A stretch of 64,000 bases of DNA from Candidatus Zhuqueibacterota bacterium (GTDB taxonomy: Bacteria; Zhuqueibacterota; Zhuqueibacteria; Oceanimicrobiales; Oceanimicrobiaceae), in contig JAJDAD010000012.1 in assembly GCA_029262055.1 (NCBI GenBank), positions 1-64,000 on the forward strand. The letters run 5' to 3'. Of this stretch, positions 1 through 7,547 are shown piece by piece; position 1 is the first letter of the stretch; every line of letters starts with the position of its first letter. Below the pieces are notes generated by a model, which saw only the letters and a program-made list of their open reading frames with translations, searched no databases and was not told where the DNA came from. The position numbers were made by a program, and so were the translations under genes.

Positions 1-2430
1 CTACTTGATCAAAGTCATTCTCTTTGATTGAGCAAAATCACCGGCACGAATGACATAAACATAGACGCCGGTTGCCACACGCACGCCGGATTGATCCCGG
101 CCGTCCCAGCGTATTTCATGACTTCCTGCAGGCATTGACTCGTTCAACAAAGTCCTGACCTCTTGCCCCATCATGTTAAAAACACGCAACTGGACTTGCG
201 AGTCTTTCGGCAAGTCGTAGCGGATTTGCGTGTCCGGGTTGAATGGGTTCGGGTAGTTTTGGCCAAGAGCGAATGCGGTCGGGAGCGCGCCGCCATTATC
301 CGTGATGCTGGTAACCAACAGCCCGGCCTCGTCTGAAAACTCGCCCTGGTTGCCGTTGAAGTCAAAAGCAACGACCCGATAGAAGAAGCTCTGGCCGGCC
401 GAAACATCTTCATCGACAAAGGACGTCCCGGTGGTTGTGCCGATGGTTGCTGCCGACGCAGCATCAAAGCCGGCCTGGTCGCCACGTACGATGGCGAAGT
501 AATCGAAATCTTCATCCGATGACTCGTCCCACGACAAGGCGATAAAGGAGGACTCTGCGGAATTCTCATCCTCAGAAGCAGCCAGGTTTGTGGGCGCTGT
601 TGGGACCAGGTTGTCAACAGACACACCTCTTGCCGGGCCCGAATCCCATCTGGTGCCATCGGAACCAACCGCACTGACATAGAACCAGGAGTAAGGAGTT
701 CCGTCCTCTGGCGTTTCGTTAAACAGCGTCGGGACGGTTACTGCGTAGTTCGAATTGTTCTGTGCCGGGGCTTCGCCGACAAATTCCCAGCGTCCCGGAG
801 GACCAGCGGTGTCATTTGGCTCTGCGCCGTCGCCAGCCGGGGGCGGATCAATACGACGGAACACCTGGTAAAAGTCGATCCCTTGTGTTCCTGGACGGTC
901 GAGAAAAGAGCCTGACCACGAAACCAGCACCTGATTCCCCTGGTCGTTCGGCACATCGCCGACATTTCCAATGGTCGGGAACGCATTCGCTGTTGTGGCG
1001 ACATCAATGGTGATGGCGTCGTTTGCGGGCGTCGTAAATGAGTTCGGACCATCTGGTGGGGATACTGCGATAAGCCACTCAGAAGAATTCTCAAACCAGA
1101 TGAGATTACCAGCCGCATCGACAGACATATCTGCATTGCTGCTGGTTGTTCCGGAACCGGAAATATCTTCGAAGACGACGGTGCTGCCGCCAGTCGCCAG
1201 ATCATCGATCTTACGCATCGTGTTCCAGTTATTGTCCTTGATCCCGCTCGCGCCCGAAAAATAGACACGGTCATCGGAATTGTTGTCCAGGTTTTCGCCT
1301 CTGTCAAGACCAAACCCGACAGGACGGCCGCTACCGTTGTCAAATCCAACAGGAATCGTCCAGTTACGGTCCGTGCGTGCAACCGGAAGGGCGCCGGAAA
1401 TGTCGTAGCGCTCAACCGCTAGACCCGGCTGGTTACCTGTCGGCTCTCCACCCGTGCGGAGTGAGACATAAAGATATCCGCTATCGTCGATGACGAGGTC
1501 GCGAATAAAGATGTTGGCGGTGTCACCGTCGGGAGCGAACACTGCGATTGTTTCAAAGTTAGCCGGGTCAAAAGTATCTGCCTCGCCAATGGCAGCACGG
1601 ACAACAGTATTGTCCACACCCCAGTAGATGGTCTTGCCGGCACCGGTACCGACAACATCGATACCTAGGCCTTTTTGCGCGGAGTCAGCCACTGTTGTTA
1701 CGACGGAAAATGTGCTGGTGTCTAAACTCGCCGCAAAGCGATAGACCTTGTTTAGGGGATCCAGGCGATCGGAGTAATAAATCCAGCCATCATCGTCGCT
1801 GGTAATCATATAAGGTCGTCCCGATCCGCCATGATCTCGTACATCCCAGGGTGAGAAGCGATCGAGGTTATCCGGAGTTTGTTGGAAACCGGTGCCGTCA
1901 GCCCAGAAGTTAAGCGGGCCACGCTTCAGGCCGCCACCGCCGCCGTTGCCGCCGATCGGATGGCCAAAATTCGGTGCTGCGGGATTACGAATCGTGGTCC
2001 CGCCACGCGTAAAAATGACGGTTCCGGATTTTGCATAGACGATGTCGTATGCGGAATGCCCGTTGTCATCATTGGCAGTGACCTCAAACGTGTAGTCGGC
2101 GGCAGGCACCGGGCTGCCACCATCGTCGTCGCCATGCCAGACAACGACACTAGGCCCCTGGGGATGTGGGCCTGCGTCCAGCCTGCGGACTTCATTCCCA
2201 CTGCCGTCCCTTATAGAGATGACCACAGAAGTAGCATTCTCGTTCAAGCGAAAAAAGATCCCAACTGCATTGGTACCGTCATTCAGATCGCCATCGAAAG
2301 GTGAACCGTCCGGGTTGACAACCTTAACATCCGATGCAAACACATTGGCAAAAACATCCGTGGAACTGATCAAAAATAACAGACTAACCGTGCAGACTAC
2401 TGCTGCAATAAGTCCTATCTTTTTGAGCAT
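1..2430 (-). CDS. Secreted multidomain protein with FnIII-like domains and YPNPFNP C-terminal sorting domain
   Basis: An 809-residue exported protein of unknown specific role. It begins with a signal peptide (MLKKIGLIAAVV followed by a hydrophobic stretch). An N-terminal FlgD-like Ig region has the VVWHGDDDGG and PAADYTFEV pattern. The middle is Gly/Asp-rich and may be a beta-propeller. Two FnIII-like domains follow (near 505-620 and 625-720). The C-terminal 80 residues form a type IX-like sorting or FlgD-Ig domain with YPNPFNP, RVFNMMGQEVRTL and ATGVYVYVIRAG. The start at 2430 is chosen because GGAGG lies about 8 nt upstream and the signal peptide begins there; an extension to 2475 would put 15 polar residues before it. 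The gene is separated by 359 nt from the PorV-like gene upstream, so it probably has its own promoter. Surface localisation is inferred from the C-terminal domain. Confidence 0.85.
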   Translation of the reverse strand: MLKKIGLIAAVVCTVSLLFLISSTDVFANVFASDVKVVNPDGSPFDGDLNDGTNAVGIFFRLNENATSVVISIRDGSGNEVRRLDAGPHPQGPSVVVWHGDDDGGSPVPAADYTFEVTANDDNGHSAYDIVYAKSGTVIFTRGGTTIRNPAAPNFGHPIGGNGGGGGLKRGPLNFWADGTGFQQTPDNLDRFSPWDVRDHGGSGRPYMITSDDDGWIYYSDRLDPLNKVYRFAASLDTSTFSVVTTVADSAQKGLGIDVVGTGAGKTIYWGVDNTVVRAAIGEADTFDPANFETIAVFAPDGDTANIFIRDLVIDDSGYLYVSLRTGGEPTGNQPGLAVERYDISGALPVARTDRNWTIPVGFDNGSGRPVGFGLDRGENLDNNSDDRVYFSGASGIKDNNWNTMRKIDDLATGGSTVVFEDISGSGTTSSNADMSVDAAGNLIWFENSSEWLIAVSPPDGPNSFTTPANDAITIDVATTANAFPTIGNVGDVPNDQGNQVLVSWSGSFLDRPGTQGIDFYQVFRRIDPPPAGDGAEPNDTAGPPGRWEFVGEAPAQNNSNYAVTVPTLFNETPEDGTPYSWFYVSAVGSDGTRWDSGPARGVSVDNLVPTAPTNLAASEDENSAESSFIALSWDESSDEDFDYFAIVRGDQAGFDAASAATIGTTTGTSFVDEDVSAGQSFFYRVVAFDFNGNQGEFSDEAGLLVTSITDNGGALPTAFALGQNYPNPFNPDTQIRYDLPKDSQVQLRVFNMMGQEVRTLLNESMPAGSHEIRWDGRDQSGVRVATGVYVYVIRAGDFAQSKRMTLIK

Positions 2431-2789
2431 GTTCAGCCTCCATTTTGGTGTGAATAATGAGAAGTGAGAAACCAACGCAATAGCGCTGAGATGGACAAGT
2501 TATTAATTTCTGTGCGCCTCCTTTCGATTACGATTTGATTTTTTGTGTTTTTATCAAGTCAGAGTTATGATTGTCTTATGGTAAAGCCGGAAACCCTCAA
2601 GCTGTGCCTTGGAATCGTAGCCGGAAGCGTCCGGTTTCCTGGAGTGCGGTTACTGTGTCACCGCACGTACCGACACGTTCTGTAGCCACACGATTGCAGC
2701 CTTGTGGCGAACCCATGCGGGCAGTCTCTAATACGTCAAACTCGGCTTCAGGCCGCCTTGGCACAGCCAAGGCACTCCACGACAAAGAC
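2431..2789. other. Non-coding gap with a GC-rich segment and a perfect hairpin
   Basis: No convincing gene is seen here. Positions 2571-2789 look richer in GC than the AT-rich 2476-2570 part that should hold the promoter of the leftward gene ending at 1. A perfect inverted repeat, GCCTTGGC-aca-GCCAAGGC, lies at 2755-2773, just past the stop codon of the PorV-like gene. It could be the RNA 3' end of that leftward operon, although no T-run follows on either strand. Short open frames cross the segment on both strands, but none has a ribosome binding site or a recognisable product. Confidence 0.4.
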
Positions 2790-3839
2790 CTAGTACTTTA
2801 TAGCAAACGACACAAACTTGATATCATCGAGGCGGCCAAAATCAGCCCAGCCGAAATCGATTCTCAGGTTCGTGCCGACCGCATCGTAGCGCAAACCGGC
2901 GCCAAACGTGGCGCCCTGTTCGTTGTTTTCCAGAAAAAGGCCTTTGTAGCCGCCGCGTAGAAAGATTACGTTTTTAAGACCTACCTCGACGCCGCTGTTG
3001 ACAAATTCCGTGTTGTCATTGGGTTGTCCGCCATCGGCGACGGCAACGATTTTCAGATCTTCAGTCTGCACCACGCGCCAAGCCAGGCCGAACTTCAGGT
3101 TTAGAGGCATATCAAAATTGTCGGTGCGGAATTTAGCCGGGACTTCGGCGACCGCGCCTGTTCCCGCTGTGGCCGGATCTTCGTTGAAGAAAAGGTCACG
3201 GCCATCAAGTTGCATCTTGGTTCCAAAGTTGGAAATGGCCGCGCCAAGCGTGACATTCTCAAACGGTGTGTCGTACATTACGCCCAGGTCGAAAGCCGCA
3301 CCACGCGCAGTAACGTTGAACAGCGATTCCTGCACATATTTGGCGGTGATGCCGATGGAGAAGCGATCAGTGAGATTACGGGAGAAGGTAGCGCCCAGCG
3401 AAATTGAATTCGCATCCCAGAGTTGTCCGGTTCCCTCAGGATTGCGGACGGTGCGCACGGGTTCTTCCGGTGTGCGAAAGGAGACAACGTGAAAGCCGAA
3501 CGAGCCGAGATTGCCGGCATTCAGCGAAAAAGCCGCGAAGTCGTAATCGGTATCCGCCAGCCATTCCGCGTGATTGAAGATCGCTTCACCAGCGCCATTA
3601 ATTCTGGCCAATCCGGCAGGATTCCAGTAGATCGACAAAATATCCGTGGCTAGGGCGGTATAGGCTCCTCCCATTCCGATGGCTCTGGCCCCGGCGCCAA
3701 TCTTCAGAAATTGCGCCGCGGTTGTACCTACCCGGTTTATCGAAGTCACGTCCTGGGCATTGTCCTGGGCCAAAGTCGATGCGACAAACACACATGTCAG
3801 GAGCGCGGCTAGTAAGAAGTATTTTGTCAAGGACTTCAT
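2790..3839 (-). CDS. PorV/PorQ-family outer membrane beta-barrel protein
   Basis: A 349-residue outer membrane protein with a signal peptide ending near ASTLAQ. The mature N-terminus contains FLKIGAGARAIGMGGAYTALATD and YWNPAGLARI, which are hallmarks of the PorV/PorQ (UPF0164, FadL-like) family. The rest alternates short amphipathic strands and turns and ends in an aromatic-terminated strand (VSFAIKY), as expected for a barrel. In type IX secretion PorV shuttles substrates with sorting domains to the attachment machinery, and PorQ is a related component. The gene follows the 1205-aa secreted protein by 63 nt with a GAGAGAAAGA ribosome site, so it is likely the last gene of that operon. A role as a dedicated partner of its neighbours is inference; the family is expanded in these phyla and not every member is PorV itself. 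Confidence 0.88.
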   Translation of the reverse strand: MKSLTKYFLLAALLTCVFVASTLAQDNAQDVTSINRVGTTAAQFLKIGAGARAIGMGGAYTALATDILSIYWNPAGLARINGAGEAIFNHAEWLADTDYDFAAFSLNAGNLGSFGFHVVSFRTPEEPVRTVRNPEGTGQLWDANSISLGATFSRNLTDRFSIGITAKYVQESLFNVTARGAAFDLGVMYDTPFENVTLGAAISNFGTKMQLDGRDLFFNEDPATAGTGAVAEVPAKFRTDNFDMPLNLKFGLAWRVVQTEDLKIVAVADGGQPNDNTEFVNSGVEVGLKNVIFLRGGYKGLFLENNEQGATFGAGLRYDAVGTNLRIDFGWADFGRLDDIKFVSFAIKY

Positions 3840-3902
3840 CTCTTTCTCTCGTTTTGGTGCTTCTCTAATTCCGGCGTTGGCAATGGCCCGCTATGGCTGA
3901 CG

Positions 3903-6900
3903 CTACTTTATTATGCCGAACCGGCCAATCTTTGTCCCTATCCCGGGTGCGTCTATATGGTAAATGTAGACGCCGTAGGCTATCTGTTGCGACTCAAAGG
4001 TCAACAAACGCCAGGTGGTAAAATCACGATTGTCATCTTTGACAATTGTATCCACCAATTCGCCCACGACAGTATAGATTCGTATGGTACATTTCTGCGG
4101 CAGATTTCTGAACTCGATGCGCTGGTCATCGCGGTCGCCGGTGCGAACGCCGGCGATCTCCGCAGCGCTGAAGGCGATATACGGATTGGGCACAACAATG
4201 ACGTCGTCGAGTGCGTTGCGCGCGTCCTGATTGTTAAAACTGACCGATTGCGTGGTGAATGAATAGCTGTCTCCGGCCTCAAAGGGTTTTTCCGAGAATA
4301 AGAGGAAAACGTCACCATCTCCTGGGTAGACGGCCTCGCGAACGATGATCAGCGAGTCGGCCGACCCATCCGCGGTTTTGATGGTATCGCTGGGCGGGCT
4401 GAACTTGACGTCGTATGAGGTATCGGTGATTCTGCCCCCGGGCCGCAGCAGGACAACGGTTTCCTGATAATCCCACCTCTGGTTGCGCAGCCCGGCGACT
4501 TCGCTGATGAAGAAGTCGACCCGTTCGCCTGTCTGCGTATTGATGACCTTGAACGGCGTCTTGGTTGCGGGCGCACGCGGATTCACTTTGATGCTGGAGT
4601 CCGCCGGAGACACCAACTGCCCATCGGCGGTGGTGTCGTAATTCGTAAACTGGAATTCAAAGTCCAGCGCAATTGGCGCGGAATTGCCGACCCGCGACAG
4701 GGCGATTGTAGTCGTAGCATCGCTGAAATTCGTGTTCGACTCGATGGTCTTGAAACCGCTGCGGCCGCCGGCGCTACTGACCGGACTGAGCCCGGTTTCC
4801 TGATTCTGGACGAAAATCCGCATGCCATCGAAAACCGGATTGTCATCTTCACCGTTGAGGGAGAGGCTGGAAGCAACCGGCTTGACTTTAAAGCTAATAT
4901 TGAACGTCTCACCGCTCGGCAGGTCGCCTGCGGATATTCCTCGAATCCTGCCGGCCACGAAGTCAAGTTGGTACAGGCCTGGGTCCACAATTGTGCCGGA
5001 CTGGTCGCTGACCTCAACCGTAGATTCGACCAGGTTGCGGAACAGGAGATTGGCGAAAACCGTATCCCGGGCCACAAATGTGGTGGAGACGATCCGTTGA
5101 TCCACCACCGAAAAACCGATGGCAGTGGTTTGGGAGTCGATTTCTACCTCTTCAAAATCTACTTCGTAGGATTTGCCATTTTGTACTTCGAACGGGTCAA
5201 GGAATTCTAATTCGACCGAGCCGGTTGCATTCCCCGCTTCCAGCGTTGCGGCATTGCCGTTGTTGCCCTGCAGGCGCGCCTCTTGAAAACCGGTGGCCGG
5301 CGGTCCGGGCACCACCATGGACGTATTGACGTCAAATGAGAAAAGACGGGTAACTGCGTCTCTTTGAATTGTTCTCTGACTTTCGGTTGGAGAAAGCCCC
5401 GCTGCGATGTCCCCATGGTCGTAAGAGGTCACTGCGTAAAAATAGGTCACGCCGTTTTGCACGCTGCTGGAGTCGACAAATGAATGCACCAGACCGCTAT
5501 TTCTGCCATTGTCAAAGCGCACGCCGCGTCCGACAAACTCTATGTCCGACAAACCTTGGAATTGATTGATCAGGTCAAATTGCGCCGGCACACCGTTGGC
5601 CTGTTGCAGCGGCACAGACAAAAAGGGCACGCCGCGCGAGTCGGTAATCGTTTTGGTGTCGTTAAAACTAAAGTCCTGGCTGCGGTAGATCTTGTACCCT
5701 TCGAAGTCGAAACCCTTGAAGGCGCTATCCGGGTTGGCCCGTGCGACAAACGGGTCGAAGGATTCTTCTGCCCCGGTGTCCCAGTACAGAGTCACCTGTT
5801 CGTCGCCTGGTACCGCCACCAACTTCGGCTTCTTCGGCGCCTGGGCAAAACGGTAATCGGCCTCAAATACTTGCTGCGAGATCTGTGCATTAGACAGCAG
5901 GTCGGTCAAATCGTTGCCCAGCAGGAGTGCGATTGAAAAACGGGTACTCTCACCCGGTAGAAGACCGAACGGTCCGGACCCGTAGATGAAGACATTGTCC
6001 GATTCCTGCTCGATTTCCGGCTCAGGATCACCCGGCCTCTGGTTAGGCGTCGAGAGTTTGTCCCACATCAACTCGTCATTGCGCGGCCGGTTGTTGCCGC
6101 CAAACGTGATGGCGTTGAAGCTTGTGAGCCCCAACTGGTCAGACTCTGCGGTGTCCAGAAAACCGAAATTGGGCTCGCCGCCCAGGAATCGCATCCCCTC
6201 CAGGCGGCTTTCTGAAGTAGGTTCACCTGCGTCCAATATGCTGTTGTTGTTAAGGTCAAGAAAATAGCGTTGGTTCGGTTTGCCGTCGCCCTCGCCAAAA
6301 TCACCCGTGCCGTCGATGCCGTCCACGCCGACATCGTCGAACTCTGCGTCCCAGTCACCGTCCTCATCTCCAGACCAGTGCAATTTCGGCGGTCCGAAAT
6401 CGCCGATGTCACTCAACCCAAACACGCCTGCATCGTTGAAAGGACTTTCGTCGGTGAGACCATCATTATCGTTGTCAAAGTTGTCGTCTTCCAAGCCCGG
6501 GCTTTCCAGAAAACGATACCCGAAATAGCCAGGTATCTTGCCCTGGTCACCACGGCCATCGTTGTCGAAAGCAAACAGCATGTTTTGTTGATCAGGCAGG
6601 AAAGCATCGTTGAATACCGAAATAAAACCGGCATTGTCATCGGCAAAATCGTTCGGCCCTCCGACGTGCGGGTCACCGAACATACCCAGGAAGATCTTGT
6701 CGAGTGGCTTACTACTGATGTTCGTAATCGTATACACCAGAAAAATCAGGTCCTCCGCCAGGGGATTGTTGAATTGAAAAATCCGCACCTGCAACTCCAA
6801 CCCCAGCCCACGCTTGGTCGTGTCATCAGGGAAGGGGAAGTAGTCAAATTCCGCATTATCGAAATCGTCCATGATGTGGAAGACCTCTTCGTCAGGAGTG

Positions 6901-7520
6901 GTAGCATCATCCCCCAGAAATGCCGGCCAGACATAGCGGCCCAGCGTTTCGTTGAACCAGGACTCAGGCCAGCTATCGGGCTTGCCGTCTTCATCGCGGT
7001 CCAGATCCGAAAAGGTGGCAAGCTCATTCGATCTCGGATCCGAGAAACCGATGCGTGGCTCCCAGCCCCATTTGTTGGACGTGCCGGGTTCAAAGTCGCC
7101 GTCAGCACGTCGGATGAAGCCGTCATTCACGATGTGCAGTGTATCGCCGGCATCATTGAGTACTTCCGCGCCGACCAGCGGGCCAAACTCGAAAGCATAG
7201 CCCAGACCAGAAGGCCCGGCCGGCCAAACCAGATCGGCGTTGGCATTGTCTGCATTCGGCGTGGAGATCGAGCCCTGGTTGGTGATCAGAACGCGTATCT
7301 GATTGCCGGAGATGATTGCCTGCTTCAGGACCTCGTGATTTGGGTCGTCCTGCAGAGACTTTTTCAGCCCGTCAATTTCGGTGGCCACCGCCTCCGCGCG
7401 TTCGGCGCTGGAGAGATGCTTGATGTTTTTAGCGGACTTGTCCTTGGAGTAGCCTGTCTGCTGTACGCCAATGGTTATGAACAAAACACACAGGAGGGAC
7501 TGAACGGTTCTTTGTATCAT
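3903..7520 (-). CDS. Very large secreted protein with C-terminal sorting-like domain
   Basis: About 1205 residues with an N-terminal signal peptide (MIQRTVQSLLCVLFITIG). The N-terminal half is rich in Asp/Asn-Gly loops such as DDNFDNDNDGLTDESPF, suggesting calcium-binding EF-hand or thrombospondin-3-like repeats. A FnIII-like region near 560-720 includes VTLYWDTGAEESFDP and YKIYRSQDF. The last 90 residues carry VVPNPYIAFSA, IRIYTVVGELVDTI and AYGVYIYHID, a divergent type IX-like sorting domain. The start could be ATG 7520 (weak GGAA ribosome site) or GTG 7532; the ATG fits the signal peptide better. The TonB receptor gene ends 27 nt upstream, and the PorV-like gene follows by 63 nt, so the three are probably cotranscribed. 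The substrate or function is unknown. Confidence 0.82.
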   Translation of the reverse strand: MIQRTVQSLLCVLFITIGVQQTGYSKDKSAKNIKHLSSAERAEAVATEIDGLKKSLQDDPNHEVLKQAIISGNQIRVLITNQGSISTPNADNANADLVWPAGPSGLGYAFEFGPLVGAEVLNDAGDTLHIVNDGFIRRADGDFEPGTSNKWGWEPRIGFSDPRSNELATFSDLDRDEDGKPDSWPESWFNETLGRYVWPAFLGDDATTPDEEVFHIMDDFDNAEFDYFPFPDDTTKRGLGLELQVRIFQFNNPLAEDLIFLVYTITNISSKPLDKIFLGMFGDPHVGGPNDFADDNAGFISVFNDAFLPDQQNMLFAFDNDGRGDQGKIPGYFGYRFLESPGLEDDNFDNDNDGLTDESPFNDAGVFGLSDIGDFGPPKLHWSGDEDGDWDAEFDDVGVDGIDGTGDFGEGDGKPNQRYFLDLNNNSILDAGEPTSESRLEGMRFLGGEPNFGFLDTAESDQLGLTSFNAITFGGNNRPRNDELMWDKLSTPNQRPGDPEPEIEQESDNVFIYGSGPFGLLPGESTRFSIALLLGNDLTDLLSNAQISQQVFEADYRFAQAPKKPKLVAVPGDEQVTLYWDTGAEESFDPFVARANPDSAFKGFDFEGYKIYRSQDFSFNDTKTITDSRGVPFLSVPLQQANGVPAQFDLINQFQGLSDIEFVGRGVRFDNGRNSGLVHSFVDSSSVQNGVTYFYAVTSYDHGDIAAGLSPTESQRTIQRDAVTRLFSFDVNTSMVVPGPPATGFQEARLQGNNGNAATLEAGNATGSVELEFLDPFEVQNGKSYEVDFEEVEIDSQTTAIGFSVVDQRIVSTTFVARDTVFANLLFRNLVESTVEVSDQSGTIVDPGLYQLDFVAGRIRGISAGDLPSGETFNISFKVKPVASSLSLNGEDDNPVFDGMRIFVQNQETGLSPVSSAGGRSGFKTIESNTNFSDATTTIALSRVGNSAPIALDFEFQFTNYDTTADGQLVSPADSSIKVNPRAPATKTPFKVINTQTGERVDFFISEVAGLRNQRWDYQETVVLLRPGGRITDTSYDVKFSPPSDTIKTADGSADSLIIVREAVYPGDGDVFLLFSEKPFEAGDSYSFTTQSVSFNNQDARNALDDVIVVPNPYIAFSAAEIAGVRTGDRDDQRIEFRNLPQKCTIRIYTVVGELVDTIVKDDNRDFTTWRLLTFESQQIAYGVYIYHIDAPGIGTKIGRFGIIK

Positions 7521-7547
7521 ATTAGTTTCCACAATTTGGCCAGGCCG

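Noticed and set aside
2571-2789. Possible group II intron or retroelement remnant
   Set aside because: No domain V hairpin or reverse transcriptase sequence could be found, so no mobile element is called.
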